Shown: piece by piece, positions 41,892-51,442 of the stretch
Layout: every line of letters starts with the position of its first letter
Position numbering within the stretch: position 1 is the stretch's first letter
Assembly: GCA_020633975.1 (NCBI GenBank)
Contig: JACKCR010000002.1
Coordinates: 310,001 to 374,000, forward strand
DNA: 64,000 bases
Reading direction: 5' to 3'
From: Candidatus Eiseniibacteriota bacterium
GTDB taxonomy: Bacteria; Eisenbacteria; RBG-16-71-46; CAIMUX01
Program-made: the position numbers and the translations under genes
Notes under the pieces: generated by a model
Databases searched by the model: none
Seen by the model: the letters and a program-made list of their open reading frames with translations, nothing else
What the model was told of the DNA's origin: nothing

Positions 41892-44030
41892 ATGAAATTC
41901 TCACGTCCCCTCCTCCTAGTCGTCGCGTTCCTCGGATTCCTCCAGATCCAGTGTCTCCTCATTCCGGACGACACGGAAAAGGGCACGCGCGTTGCCAACA
42001 TTCGCCCGAGCGTCCGGATCACCGCAGGCGCTTCGAACTCCGATACGACCGGGCTCAGCTACAAGGTTCTCTTCCGCTGGAACGGTGTCGATGTCGACGG
42101 AGTCGTCTCGCTCTTCCAGTACGCGGTCGATGACACCGTGACCGAGGGAGCGTGGCGCGACACCACGGAGTACTCGGCGAGAATCAACTTCACGGCCGAA
42201 GTCCAGGACTCGCTGACCGGAGACTCGAGTCGGTTCACGGACTGGCACACGTTCTACATCCGCGCGATCGACAACGAAAGCGCCGTTTCGGTTCCCGATC
42301 ATCGGTTCTTCAACGCGGTCACGATCGCGCCGGAGACGACGATCGAGTTCCCGATCATCACCTCAGCTACCCCGCAGCTCCAGCAGACGCTCATCGTTCG
42401 GTGGGACGGCGACGACCTCGACAGTTCCGACCCGGAGCAGAAGCCCGTCGCCTGGGAGTACAAGCTCGTTCCCGTTGAAAACATCATCACCGACTCCCCG
42501 GAAGTGATCGAGGCGTCGATCATCGAGTCCGACAACCTGCTTCTCGATACGCTTCGCGTTGGGGACAAGCGACGTTGGATCCGAGTTCCATTCGAGGAGT
42601 CGTCACTTCGTCTGGCCAACCTCGTTCCAAACTCTCAGCTCGCGTTCGCGGTCCGGGCGGTCGACGAGGCCGGCGCGGTCGAACCAGGGTTGGAAAAGAA
42701 CCGCAACTACATCGCGTTCATCGTCTCCGGTGTCCCGGGTACTCCCGAGATCACGATCGGTCTGCCCGCCGGCGACAGCCACAGATTCACGGCCGCCGCG
42801 CCCGACCCGTGGGAGATCGAGGTGCCCGCGAACCGAGAGATCCGCTTCCGTTGGACCGGGGATGCAAGCGCCTACGGTTCGGAGTTCGGAAACTCGAACT
42901 ACGGGCTCGACATTCCGGATCCAGAGGACGAAACGCTGCGGGATCCGAACGGCATCGGCGGCTGGATCGGTTGGGGTGCCTGGCGCGAAGTGGCGAGCCC
43001 GATCGTCTTCTCCAACGCTGAGGCGGGGCAGAGGCACCATTTCTGGGTCAAGGGAAGGGATATCAGCGATTCGAGGGACTCCGAACTCCTCTGCGAGGTG
43101 TCGATCTTCGTGGTGCCGTTCACGTTCGAGAAGCTCGCACTCATCGTCGATGACTCGAAGTCCGTCCCTGATGTCGATCACGATGCTTTCATGAAGCTCG
43201 TCATGGCGCGGCGTTTCCTCGACTTCGACGAGGTGGACGAGTTTCCGCTCTGGGGAACGCCGACCGAAGGCTCCGCACCCGTCGGGCTGAGCACGCTCCA
43301 GCTCTCGTACCTCGCGCAGTACCAGCACATCCTCTGGCACACGAACCGAGGAGTGTCGGGCGGGCCGGGTCTGCCCTTGAACCAGATCAAGGACGATCTC
43401 GGCACGTACCTCTCTGCGGGTGGCCGGATGTTCCTGGTCGGCGATCGTATCTCTTCGCACATGGTGGATGGCGTGTTCCGGTATCCGAAGGACCCGCCGC
43501 CGCTCGAAGGGGACGAAGGCGGAGACTTCGAGACGGACAACTTCATCTGGACCCATATGCGGGTACGGAACCGGATCGTTTCGCTCGAGACGGGCGCGAA
43601 TCCCGCGCAGCTCGAGGCGAGTGGACTCGTCGGGGCACGCTCTCTCCATCCGGCGTACCCTGATATCGATCTCGACTACCAGAAGTGGGATCCGTGGCTC
43701 GTCCTGGACGGTAACGCGTTCCAGAGCGGAATCTCGCGGTGGGAGGCGGTGCAAGGCTTCTTCCGGCCGATTCAGAGGTTTGCCGGCATGGATTCCTTGT
43801 ACGCGCCCGTGACGTTCGACACGACGTATACGTACGGAGCCCGCCACGCGGGATACGACGATGCGGTGTTGGGATGGCGGTACGAGTCGACGCGTCAGGA
43901 CACGATCGACGGCACGGAACAAGGCCGTCTCGTCGTTATCGACTTCCAGCCGTACTACTTCGACGCGAACGCGGTCCAGGACATGGGAACCTCGAGCATC
44001 AACTGGCTCATGACGGGCCTCGACCACTAG
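41892..44030 (+). CDS. Exported lipoprotein-like protein with Ig/FN3-like modules and C-terminal Rossmann-like domain
   Basis: 712 residues, AGAGGA 8 nt before the ATG. The signal region MKFSRPLLLVVAFLGFLQIQ ends at a Cys with a non-canonical lipobox. The first half has modules like those of the preceding gene (VLFRWNGVDVDGVVSLFQYA, HTFYIRAIDNESAVSVPDHR, LAFAVRAVDEAGAVEPGLEK). From about residue 415 an alpha/beta domain begins (KLALIVDDSKSVPDVDHDAF) with LSYLAQYQHILWHTNRGVSG and LGTYLSAGGRMFLVGDRISS, recalling the amidotransferase-like fold in the 1081-aa protein. The final RLVVIDFQPYYFDANAVQDM continues that fold. No catalytic triad can be assigned. The function is unknown. Confidence 0.75.
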   Translation: MKFSRPLLLVVAFLGFLQIQCLLIPDDTEKGTRVANIRPSVRITAGASNSDTTGLSYKVLFRWNGVDVDGVVSLFQYAVDDTVTEGAWRDTTEYSARINFTAEVQDSLTGDSSRFTDWHTFYIRAIDNESAVSVPDHRFFNAVTIAPETTIEFPIITSATPQLQQTLIVRWDGDDLDSSDPEQKPVAWEYKLVPVENIITDSPEVIEASIIESDNLLLDTLRVGDKRRWIRVPFEESSLRLANLVPNSQLAFAVRAVDEAGAVEPGLEKNRNYIAFIVSGVPGTPEITIGLPAGDSHRFTAAAPDPWEIEVPANREIRFRWTGDASAYGSEFGNSNYGLDIPDPEDETLRDPNGIGGWIGWGAWREVASPIVFSNAEAGQRHHFWVKGRDISDSRDSELLCEVSIFVVPFTFEKLALIVDDSKSVPDVDHDAFMKLVMARRFLDFDEVDEFPLWGTPTEGSAPVGLSTLQLSYLAQYQHILWHTNRGVSGGPGLPLNQIKDDLGTYLSAGGRMFLVGDRISSHMVDGVFRYPKDPPPLEGDEGGDFETDNFIWTHMRVRNRIVSLETGANPAQLEASGLVGARSLHPAYPDIDLDYQKWDPWLVLDGNAFQSGISRWEAVQGFFRPIQRFAGMDSLYAPVTFDTTYTYGARHAGYDDAVLGWRYESTRQDTIDGTEQGRLVVIDFQPYYFDANAVQDMGTSSINWLMTGLDH

Positions 44031-44046
44031 TCAGGACGTCGATCGG

Positions 44047-45891
44047 ATGGGTGTCCCCAAGGGAGGGGTGGATTTGGTGACGCGGCTATTGCAGAGGTTG
44101 AGTCACGGGGTTGGGTTGGGTCTGATCATCAGCGTGCTCGGCGCTTCGAGCGGCGGTGCCGCGGAGTTCCTTGCTCCGCCCGAGATCGGGAACCGCACGG
44201 TCGGACTGTCTTGGACAGCGGATCCCGACGATGCGGTGTTCACGGGGAACATCGTACTCGAGGTCGACGAAGAGTATCCGTTCATTCATGGAGCGGATCG
44301 TCCCGTCGTCGATGTCGCCGCCTTCAACAGCGTCCGAGAGTTCCTTTCCTACGCGGAAGGGGAGCGAGAGCTGAAGCGTTGGAGTCGAGACGACGGTGAG
44401 ATCATTCAGAGCCTTCCCATCGCGTCGCCGGGGAACCCGGTCGACCTCACGATTCACGGGTCGAATCGGTACGCCCTCGCTGCCTACGACGACGGTTCTG
44501 TAGAGTTGTGGGATCTCGAAGAGAGCCCTGACTCCTCCCGAATCGCGGAGATATCTCCCCTTGCTCTTCATCGCGTCGAGTTCCTCTCTCGTGTCACGGA
44601 CGAGGCGGACTTCCGCTTCGTTGCGGCGGGAGAAGAGAACCTCGTCTACTACATGAACGCGATCGGAAGTGTCGGATTCACGATGACCGTCCCCGGAGGT
44701 GGGGTCGAGGCGATCGCGCTCAGCCCGGACGGGTCGTTCCTCGTCACCGGCGGCGCCGACGCTCGTCTCCGTGTCTGGAGGATCGACGACGGACGCCCGG
44801 ACTCTCCGCTCGCATTCTTCGTGACGCACCAGGGAACCGTTCGGGACATCGTCATCGATCCGACCTCCACTCGGATGGCCTCGATCGACGCCACAGGGCA
44901 CGTGATCATCTCGGTGCTCCGAACGGGACAGAAGCTGGGAGAGTTCGACACGGATGCTTCCGAAGGCGCAGGAAAGCTCGCCTACTCGCTCCCCGATGGA
45001 GCCGTGCTGAGCATCGCCCAGGGCAACGGTACCATCACGATCCGAGACGGGTTCACGGGGCGCGAGTACCGCCAGCGGCAGGTCTCGACGGACGGAATCA
45101 CTGCCTATACGTTGGGCTCGGACGGTCTCCGCTCGGTTGTGGGGGATCGGGACGGTCGGATCCAGATTGCGAGGGCAGGACGCTGCATCCCTTCCGCGGC
45201 GGACCCGATCTGCTTCGGAGGGTACAAGATCTGGCGGAACACCGTTCCGGACACCTCCGGGAAGGTGCTCATGCGAGAGTACCGGTTCGATTCCGATACA
45301 TGGACCTTGGACAGCGCGACCCACCACTTCAACGACCCGGACTCCCTCGTCATCCGCGTATCGCCTCCCGGAGAGGAAGACGAAGAAGATGAGATCCGGC
45401 GGTCCGGCCCGCACAACGGCGTTCCGTATTTCTACAGCGTGACTCGGTTCGACCGGCACTACTTCCAGGGTCAGGTAGCCGACGTGAACTCGAACTCGGT
45501 CATCGACGGCTTCTACCGCGACCCGGGGGCCGACAGTCCCACTCCGATCGTTCCAACTCCGGATGCGCGCACCGAGGTTCCGGAGCTGAGCGAAGTGTAT
45601 GTCGTTCCGAACCCGTACAAGTCGGGTGAAGTGCCTTGGGACGAGATCGGCGGTCCGCACGTCGAGTTCCGAAACCTTCCGGAAGTCGCCACGATCAAGA
45701 TCTTCAACGTGGCGGGCGACTTCGTCAGGCGGATCGAGCATCAACGCGACAAGTATGGCGAGGCCCGCTCGTCCGAGCCTTGGAATCTCGACAACAAGGC
45801 CGGCAAGCAGGTGACTTCGGGCGTGTACCTGTATCACATCGAGACGCCGGACGGAGAGCTCATCCAAGGCTACTTCGTCATCATCCTGTAG
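44047..45891 (+). CDS. Secreted WD40-type beta-propeller protein with FlgD-Ig-like tail
   Basis: 614 residues if ATG 44047 is used; GTG 44077 has a better-placed GGGAGG and still leaves the signal segment GLGLIISVLGASSGGAA. WD40-like blades follow: ALAAYDDGSVELWDLEES, VEAIALSPDGSFLVTGGADA, RLRVWRIDDG, VRDIVIDPTSTRMASIDATG, TAYTLGSDGLRSVVGDRDGR. The C-terminus begins VYVVPNPYKSGEVPWDEIGG and continues IKIFNVAGDFVRRIEHQ and SGVYLYHIETPDGELIQGYF, the P-N-P-Y type of surface-sorting tail. A propeller with such a tail is probably a surface adhesion or binding platform. It lies 16 nt after the preceding gene in the same run. Confidence 0.78.
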   Translation: MGVPKGGVDLVTRLLQRLSHGVGLGLIISVLGASSGGAAEFLAPPEIGNRTVGLSWTADPDDAVFTGNIVLEVDEEYPFIHGADRPVVDVAAFNSVREFLSYAEGERELKRWSRDDGEIIQSLPIASPGNPVDLTIHGSNRYALAAYDDGSVELWDLEESPDSSRIAEISPLALHRVEFLSRVTDEADFRFVAAGEENLVYYMNAIGSVGFTMTVPGGGVEAIALSPDGSFLVTGGADARLRVWRIDDGRPDSPLAFFVTHQGTVRDIVIDPTSTRMASIDATGHVIISVLRTGQKLGEFDTDASEGAGKLAYSLPDGAVLSIAQGNGTITIRDGFTGREYRQRQVSTDGITAYTLGSDGLRSVVGDRDGRIQIARAGRCIPSAADPICFGGYKIWRNTVPDTSGKVLMREYRFDSDTWTLDSATHHFNDPDSLVIRVSPPGEEDEEDEIRRSGPHNGVPYFYSVTRFDRHYFQGQVADVNSNSVIDGFYRDPGADSPTPIVPTPDARTEVPELSEVYVVPNPYKSGEVPWDEIGGPHVEFRNLPEVATIKIFNVAGDFVRRIEHQRDKYGEARSSEPWNLDNKAGKQVTSGVYLYHIETPDGELIQGYFVIIL

Positions 45892-45911
45892 GGCGGCTCC
45901 CCGAGCCGCCC
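45891..45911 (+). other. Hairpin between secreted-propeller and GT-C genes
   Basis: A perfect 8-bp stem (GGGCGGCT/AGCCGCCC, 5-nt loop) spans the gap and ends 4 nt before the ATG at 45916, which has no ribosome-binding site. It may limit read-through or hold back initiation. Confidence 0.45.
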
Positions 45912-45915
45912 CGGC

Positions 45916-48339
45916 ATGCCGCCCTCGACCGAATCGAGTCCACGGTGGAAGGACCCACTCCTGTGGGCGTACATCCTCTTCCTGGTCTTCGCGGTCGTGT
46001 TGCGGGTTGCCTACCTCTCCGAGTACGCGTCCAGTTTCCCGACGTATGAGCGCCCCCTCGTCGATGCGAGGATCTACGAGCAATGGGCGGCGCGGATCGT
46101 TCAGGGTGACATCTGGAGCCGAAGCGAAGGCGTGTTCTACCGCGCCCCCTTCTACCCGTACTTCCTTGCCGCGCTTTGGTCCGTCTTCGGCGCGCTGCAA
46201 CCGGTCACCATAGTCGTCCAGGCGATCCTCGGCGTCGCGACGATGCTACTGGTTGCGCGGCTCGCCGCTCGCTGGGGCGGACCGGGCGCAGGGCTTGGAG
46301 CGCTCGCACTCCTCGCGCTCTACGGTCCGCTCTACACTGCCGAAAGCAAGCTGCTGGCCACGACGCTAGCGCTCTTCCTCCAGGTGCTGGTGCTGATCCT
46401 GGCCCTTCGCGTCGCGGACCGTCCGACTTGGCCGCGTTCGCTCCTCCTGGGGGCCACGCTCGGACTCGCCGTACTCGTCCGGCCGCTCTGGTTGCTCTGG
46501 GTTCCGCTACTTCCGCTCGTGCTCTTGGGACGACCGCAGATCCAGGCTCTGCGCGTCGTCTGGATCCCTTTCCTCCTCGGGGTAGCTGTCATGATCGCGC
46601 CGGTGACGTTGCGCAACTTCGTGGTCGGTGGAGACCTCGTTTTGATCGCATCGAATGGAGGAATGACCTTCTTCCAGGGCAACAACGTCGAGAACAGATC
46701 CGGACTCCTCACGATCATTTCGCGCTTCGAGATGTTCGGGAGCGCGGAGCGTCAGCAGGAAGTCGAGACGCGGGTTGCGTCGGAGCTCGCGGGACATAGC
46801 CTCACGCCGCGCGAGACGAGCCGTTTCTGGTTCCGACAGGGGCTCGAGTTCATCACGGATTCTCCCCGGGCGTGGCTCGCGCTCGAGGCGAAGAAGCTCT
46901 TCCGTCTCGTCTCCTCGTTCGAGCCGGGGGACAACTACTCGCACGCTCTCGAGCGCGACCGGATCCGCGGACTCACGTTTGCTTTCTTGCCCTTTGGTGT
47001 CCTTCTCGCGCTCGCCCTCCTAGGAACCTCGAGGAAACTGTCGTTCACGCCAGCGGCGAGGCTCGCGGCGTTGTCGGCTGCGACCGGGCTCTGCGGTTGC
47101 CTCGTGTTCTTCGTGAGCTCGAGGTACCGGATGGAAGCGGTCCCCGGGCTCGCGATCCTCGGCGGCGCTGCGCTCGCAGGTGGAGTGCGTTGGCTGCGCG
47201 ACTTCCGTGAGGTGAGCCGGGGCGGTTGGGTGTTCGCACTCAGCATGGTCTCCGCGGGGCTCGTACTCGCGGTTACTTGGTTTCCTCCTGGGACACCCGC
47301 CCAGTCGGCCGAGTCGATCAGTCTCCTGCAAATGGGCAATGCGTGGGAGAGACAGGGCGACCGCGAACGAGCGCGCACCGCGTATGAACAGTCGATCGAG
47401 AGCCTGCCTGAGAATGCGTTTTCCTGGCGGAGTCTTCTCCAGCTCACCGTCCAGGACTCCGGGGCGGCGGTTGCATTGCAGAGACTCGACTCGGCGCCCG
47501 AGTCCGCTCGCTCGCACCCCGAGGTCCGGCAACTCCGCGGCCGGTTCCTCGCTGCACTCGGTCGGCCCGACGAAGCGATCCCCGAGTTCGAGCAGGCGAC
47601 GAAGGACAGTCCCGAGCTGCGCGAAGCCTGGTTCTACTTGGGTTCCGCGCTTCGCGACGTTGGGCGCTATCGGGATGCGATCGGCGCGTACGAGATGTCC
47701 CGCCAGAAGGGATGGCCGGAGGTCGACGTCCTTCCCGTGCTCTCCTTCCTCAAGGTCCAAACGGGCGATCTCATCGGTGCGGAGGAGGACGCGCGCGCGG
47801 CTCTCGCCATCGACGGCTCACTCTCTTCGGCTCAGCTCAACCTGATCGTGGCCGATGTCTATCTCGGAAACTTGGGGGAGGCGGAACGGCTCCTGTCCGA
47901 GCGGGACTCGAACGATCCTCTGACTCGGTACTACCGTGGCCTGGTTGCCCTGCGGAGAGGGGAGTGGAGCGAAGCAGAGCAGCACCTCTCCCATGCCACT
48001 CGACTCGACCCGGGCAACCGGAGAGCCGCCTACTATCGCTCCCTCGCGCTCGTCGCCCTGGGGCGCGCGCCGGAGGGATGGCCGGAGTCCGCCGTCGACG
48101 ACGAGGAGCCCGCGGCTCGCGGGACGGAGTCGTCTCGGACGATCCCGGGGGACACCCAGGTGCTGGCACGGCGCTGGCTGCAGGTGCGCTCCAAGAACCC
48201 CTGGAGCGGGATCCCGGAACGAGGAGCGGAACTCGATCTCTGGGACGAGCTTCGGGCCGCCAGTGCCCCCGTGCTCGACGAGATCGTCCGCTATGTCGGG
48301 GAAGAGGAGGCGGGGCTTCATCCTGCGGGGAATCCCTGA
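45916..48339 (+). CDS. GT-C (ArnT/PMT-like) membrane glycosyltransferase fused to TPR domain
   Basis: 807 residues. The first half has about ten membrane helices with the GT-C arrangement: an early luminal acidic segment RPLVDARIYEQWAARIVQGD (likely catalytic Asp), then FYRAPFYPYFLAALW, GATLGLAVLVRPLWLLWVPL and a periplasmic portion around residues 240-330. From about residue 470 are tetratricopeptide repeats (LLQMGNAWERQGDRERARTA, LRGRFLAALGRPDEAIPEFE, AWFYLGSALRDVGRYRDAIG). It probably moves sugars from a polyprenyl-phosphate donor to proteins or glycans on the outer face of the inner membrane, with the TPRs recruiting the acceptor. It follows the secreted cluster and could glycosylate those proteins. 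Confidence 0.8.
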   Translation: MPPSTESSPRWKDPLLWAYILFLVFAVVLRVAYLSEYASSFPTYERPLVDARIYEQWAARIVQGDIWSRSEGVFYRAPFYPYFLAALWSVFGALQPVTIVVQAILGVATMLLVARLAARWGGPGAGLGALALLALYGPLYTAESKLLATTLALFLQVLVLILALRVADRPTWPRSLLLGATLGLAVLVRPLWLLWVPLLPLVLLGRPQIQALRVVWIPFLLGVAVMIAPVTLRNFVVGGDLVLIASNGGMTFFQGNNVENRSGLLTIISRFEMFGSAERQQEVETRVASELAGHSLTPRETSRFWFRQGLEFITDSPRAWLALEAKKLFRLVSSFEPGDNYSHALERDRIRGLTFAFLPFGVLLALALLGTSRKLSFTPAARLAALSAATGLCGCLVFFVSSRYRMEAVPGLAILGGAALAGGVRWLRDFREVSRGGWVFALSMVSAGLVLAVTWFPPGTPAQSAESISLLQMGNAWERQGDRERARTAYEQSIESLPENAFSWRSLLQLTVQDSGAAVALQRLDSAPESARSHPEVRQLRGRFLAALGRPDEAIPEFEQATKDSPELREAWFYLGSALRDVGRYRDAIGAYEMSRQKGWPEVDVLPVLSFLKVQTGDLIGAEEDARAALAIDGSLSSAQLNLIVADVYLGNLGEAERLLSERDSNDPLTRYYRGLVALRRGEWSEAEQHLSHATRLDPGNRRAAYYRSLALVALGRAPEGWPESAVDDEEPAARGTESSRTIPGDTQVLARRWLQVRSKNPWSGIPERGAELDLWDELRAASAPVLDEIVRYVGEEEAGLHPAGNP

Positions 48340-48360
48340 TGGTCTGAACTCGCAGCCGCC

Positions 48361-48388
48361 TTGCTTCGCAGTTCGCCGCTGATATACT
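48361..48388 (+). promoter_or_regulatory. Promoter of ppdK
   Basis: TTGCTT (48361-48366), a 16-nt spacer and TATACT (48383-48388; 5 of 6) lie about 50 nt before the ppdK start. Confidence 0.6.
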
Positions 48389-48438
48389 GCCGGTTCGGCT
48401 CGAAATCACGGTTACCGACTTCGCGAGGCAAGGAATCC

Positions 48439-51237
48439 ATGAGCGAAACGTACGTCTACTCCTTCGGTGGTGGGCAGGCTGACGGTCGGGGCGACATGAA
48501 GGACGTCCTCGGCGGCAAAGGCGCCGCGCTCGCCGAGATGACGCGCGCCGGCATCCCCGTCCCGCCCGGCTTCACCATCACCACGGGCGCCTGCAATCTC
48601 TACCAGGCCCAGGGCAAGCTCTCGAGCGCGGTCACCGATCAGCAAGCGGAAGCACTCGCTCGGCTCGAAGAGACGACCGGAAAGAAGCTGGGTGACTCCG
48701 ACGATCCGCTACTCGTCTCCGTCCGTTCGGGCGCCAAGTTCTCCATGCCGGGGATGATGGACACGATCCTCAACCTCGGGCTCAACGACCACTCCGTCGA
48801 GGGGCTCGCGGTCAAGACCGACAACCGTCGGTTCGCGCTCGACTCCTATCGCCGGTTCCTCCAGATGTTCGGGAACGTCGTCCTCCAGATCGAGAAGGAC
48901 GTGTTCGAGCACGAACTCACCGGGCTCAAGAAGGAACGCGGTCTCAAGCTCGACACCGAGATGACGACGAAGGACCTCGCCGATCTCGTCGACATTTTCA
49001 AGGCGAAGATCCGCGAGCAGACGGGGTCGGACTTCCCGCAGGATCCACGCACGCAGCTCGACATGGCGCGAGACGCGGTCTTCCGCTCCTGGAACAACGA
49101 GCGTGCGGTCTACTACCGCAGACAGAACGACATCCCCGACGATCTCGGGACGGCCGTCAACGTGCAGTCGATGGTGTTCGGGAACAAGGGCGACGGCTCG
49201 GGAACAGGCGTCGGCTTCACCCGGAATCCGTCGACCGGCGTCAACGAGTTCTACGGTGAGTACCTTCTCAACGCGCAGGGCGAGGACGTGGTCGCCGGAA
49301 TCCGCACTCCGCATCCGCTCGCCGATCTCGAGAAGGACATGCCGAAGTGCTACGCGCAGCTCCGCGAGATCACGGGGCGTCTCGAGACGCACTACCGTGA
49401 CGTCCAGGACTTCGAGTTCACGATCGAAGACGGCAACCTCTTCATGCTCCAGACGCGGAACGGCAAGCGGACCGCACAGGCCGCGATCAAGATCGCGGTG
49501 GACATGGTCAAGGAAGGTCTCATCGACGAGAAGGAGGCTCTCCTTCGCGTCCAACCGGAGCAGCTCGACCAGCTCCTCCATCGCCGCGTCGATCCGAAAG
49601 CGAAGGCCGAAGTGTTGGCCAAGGGCCTCGCGGCATCTCCGGGCGCGGCCGTCGGCAAGATCGTGTTCGATTCGCACGAAGCGGTGGAAGCGGCTGCGGC
49701 CGGCGAAGCCGTCGTCCTCGTCCGCATGGAGACGAACCCGGACGACATCCGTGGGATGGACGCGGCGAAGGGGATCCTCACCGCGACAGGTGGTATGACC
49801 TCGCACGCAGCCGTCGTCGCGCGCGGAATGGGAAAGTGCTGCGTCGCGGGTTGCAGCGCCGTCGAGATTCACGAGAAGGACGGGTACTTCCTCGTCGCTG
49901 GAAAGAAGTTCTCCCGCGGCGACGTCATCACCCTCAACGGGTCGACGGGTGAAGTGCTCGAAGGTGCGGTGAGCACGCTGCCGCCGGAGATGAGTGCCGA
50001 GTTCCAGACCTTCATGGGCTGGGCCGACGAAGTCCGCGGGCTACGTGTCCGTGCGAACGCCGACATTCCTCGGGACGCGGCACAAGCTCGCGAGTTCGGC
50101 GCGCAGGGGATCGGACTCTGCCGGACCGAGCACATGTTCTTCGCCGAGGACCGGCTTCCGTGGGTGCGCCAGATGATCCTGAACGGACCGACCGCGAAGT
50201 CGCTGCGCAAGCGGCTCACGGGGCTCGAGCGGGAGATGGCCGACGCGGGTGGTGCGCGCAAGGAGAAGCTCGAGACGGAGGCCAAGCGGGTGCGCGAGGC
50301 GCTCGCGGAGCCACAGAGACTCTTCGACGAAGCGCTGGCCAAGATGCTCCCGCTCCAGCGCGAAGACTTCCACGGCATCCTCAAGGCGATGGAGGGGCTG
50401 CCCGTAACGATCCGGACGCTCGATCCGCCGCTCCACGAGTTCCTTCCGAGCAAGCAGGAGCTCGCAGTCGAGATCGCGCTGCTCGAGACGAAGGGCGATT
50501 CCGCGGAGCTCGAACAGAAGCGTCATCTCTACCGCGTCGTGGAGGAGCTCACCGAGTTCAACCCGATGCTCGGCCACCGCGGATGTCGTCTCGGGATCAG
50601 CTTCCCTGAGCTCACCGCGATGCAGTCTCGCGCGATCCTCGAGGCGGCCTCCGGTCTCCTCAAGGAGAACATCCGCGTCTTCCCCGAGATCATGATTCCG
50701 CTCGTCGGTGACGTTCGTGAGTTCCGTCATCAGCGTGCGATCGTCGACCAGGTCGCTCGCGAAGTGCAGCAGGCCACCGGAGTCGAGGTGCCGTATCTCG
50801 TCGGGACGATGATCGAAGTCCCGCGTGCGGCCCTCACCGCGGACGAGATCGCTACGGAAGCGCAGTTCTTCTCCTTCGGGACGAACGACCTCACGCAGAT
50901 GACGTACGGGTACTCGCGCGACGACGTGAGCAAGTTCCTCTACGAGTACATCGAGGTCGGCATCCTGGACCGGGATCCGTTCGTCTCGCTCGATCAGACC
51001 GGAGTGGGGCAGCTCGTCGCCGGTGCAGTCGAAAAGGGAAGGGGAGCGCGCACCGACATCAAGATCGGCATCTGTGGAGAGCACGGTGGCGATCCGAGGT
51101 CGATCGACTTCTGCTATCGCCACGCCCTCAACTACGTGAGCTGTTCGCCCTATCGGGTGCCGATCGCGAGGCTGGCCGCGGCCCAGGCCACGCTCCGTCA
51201 CCAGGAAGGCACGGAGGCGCCGGACGCGACCCGCTAG
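48439..51237 (+). CDS. ppdK: Pyruvate, phosphate dikinase
   Basis: 932 residues from ATG 48439 (AGGAA upstream). PPDK interconverts pyruvate, ATP and Pi with PEP, AMP and PPi. It has the ATP-grasp part (VLGGKGAALAEMTRAGIPVP, SVRSGAKFSMPGMMDTILNL, GVGFTRNPSTGVNEFYGEYL, GNLFMLQTRNGKRTAQAAIK). The phosphohistidine domain has His456 in GGMTSHAAVVARGMGKCC, and the PEP-binding barrel has GIGLCRTEHMFF, LPVTIRTLDPPLHEFLP, FFSFGTNDLTQMTYGYSRDD and CGEHGGDP with the catalytic Cys near 878. An extra charged, coiled-coil-like insert of about 50 residues (about 580-630) lies just after the barrel begins and explains the above-average length. A terminator follows at 51290. Confidence 0.96.
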   Translation: MSETYVYSFGGGQADGRGDMKDVLGGKGAALAEMTRAGIPVPPGFTITTGACNLYQAQGKLSSAVTDQQAEALARLEETTGKKLGDSDDPLLVSVRSGAKFSMPGMMDTILNLGLNDHSVEGLAVKTDNRRFALDSYRRFLQMFGNVVLQIEKDVFEHELTGLKKERGLKLDTEMTTKDLADLVDIFKAKIREQTGSDFPQDPRTQLDMARDAVFRSWNNERAVYYRRQNDIPDDLGTAVNVQSMVFGNKGDGSGTGVGFTRNPSTGVNEFYGEYLLNAQGEDVVAGIRTPHPLADLEKDMPKCYAQLREITGRLETHYRDVQDFEFTIEDGNLFMLQTRNGKRTAQAAIKIAVDMVKEGLIDEKEALLRVQPEQLDQLLHRRVDPKAKAEVLAKGLAASPGAAVGKIVFDSHEAVEAAAAGEAVVLVRMETNPDDIRGMDAAKGILTATGGMTSHAAVVARGMGKCCVAGCSAVEIHEKDGYFLVAGKKFSRGDVITLNGSTGEVLEGAVSTLPPEMSAEFQTFMGWADEVRGLRVRANADIPRDAAQAREFGAQGIGLCRTEHMFFAEDRLPWVRQMILNGPTAKSLRKRLTGLEREMADAGGARKEKLETEAKRVREALAEPQRLFDEALAKMLPLQREDFHGILKAMEGLPVTIRTLDPPLHEFLPSKQELAVEIALLETKGDSAELEQKRHLYRVVEELTEFNPMLGHRGCRLGISFPELTAMQSRAILEAASGLLKENIRVFPEIMIPLVGDVREFRHQRAIVDQVAREVQQATGVEVPYLVGTMIEVPRAALTADEIATEAQFFSFGTNDLTQMTYGYSRDDVSKFLYEYIEVGILDRDPFVSLDQTGVGQLVAGAVEKGRGARTDIKIGICGEHGGDPRSIDFCYRHALNYVSCSPYRVPIARLAAAQATLRHQEGTEAPDATR

Positions 51238-51289
51238 GCTGCTTTCGTGGCTACGCGCTAGTTCGGCTCCTGATCGACTCTCTCAGCTT

Positions 51290-51327
51290 CGTCCCCTTCT
51301 CGTTCTCGAATGAGGAGGGGACGTTTC
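51290..51327 (+). terminator. Intrinsic terminator of ppdK
   Basis: CGTCCCCTTCTC (51290-51301) pairs with GAGGAGGGGACG (51312-51323), 12 bp including one T.G pair, with a 10-nt loop, followed by TTTCCGTT. Confidence 0.7.
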
Positions 51328-51378
51328 CGTTGTGGGAGCACGCTGATCGCGACAGTCGTTCCTGGGACTCGGTGCGCG

Positions 51379-51384
51379 TACAAT
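51379..51384 (+). promoter_or_regulatory. Likely -10 box (TACAAT)
   Basis: TACAAT is 5 of 6 to consensus and places the transcript start near 51391. This argues for the downstream ATG 51443 as the start of the next gene. The -35 region is poor. Confidence 0.45.
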
Positions 51385-51442
51385 GTGCGAGCCTTCCGGG
51401 ATCGATCATCAGCTCTGGTTCGAGGTGCGGAGACCTCTCAGT

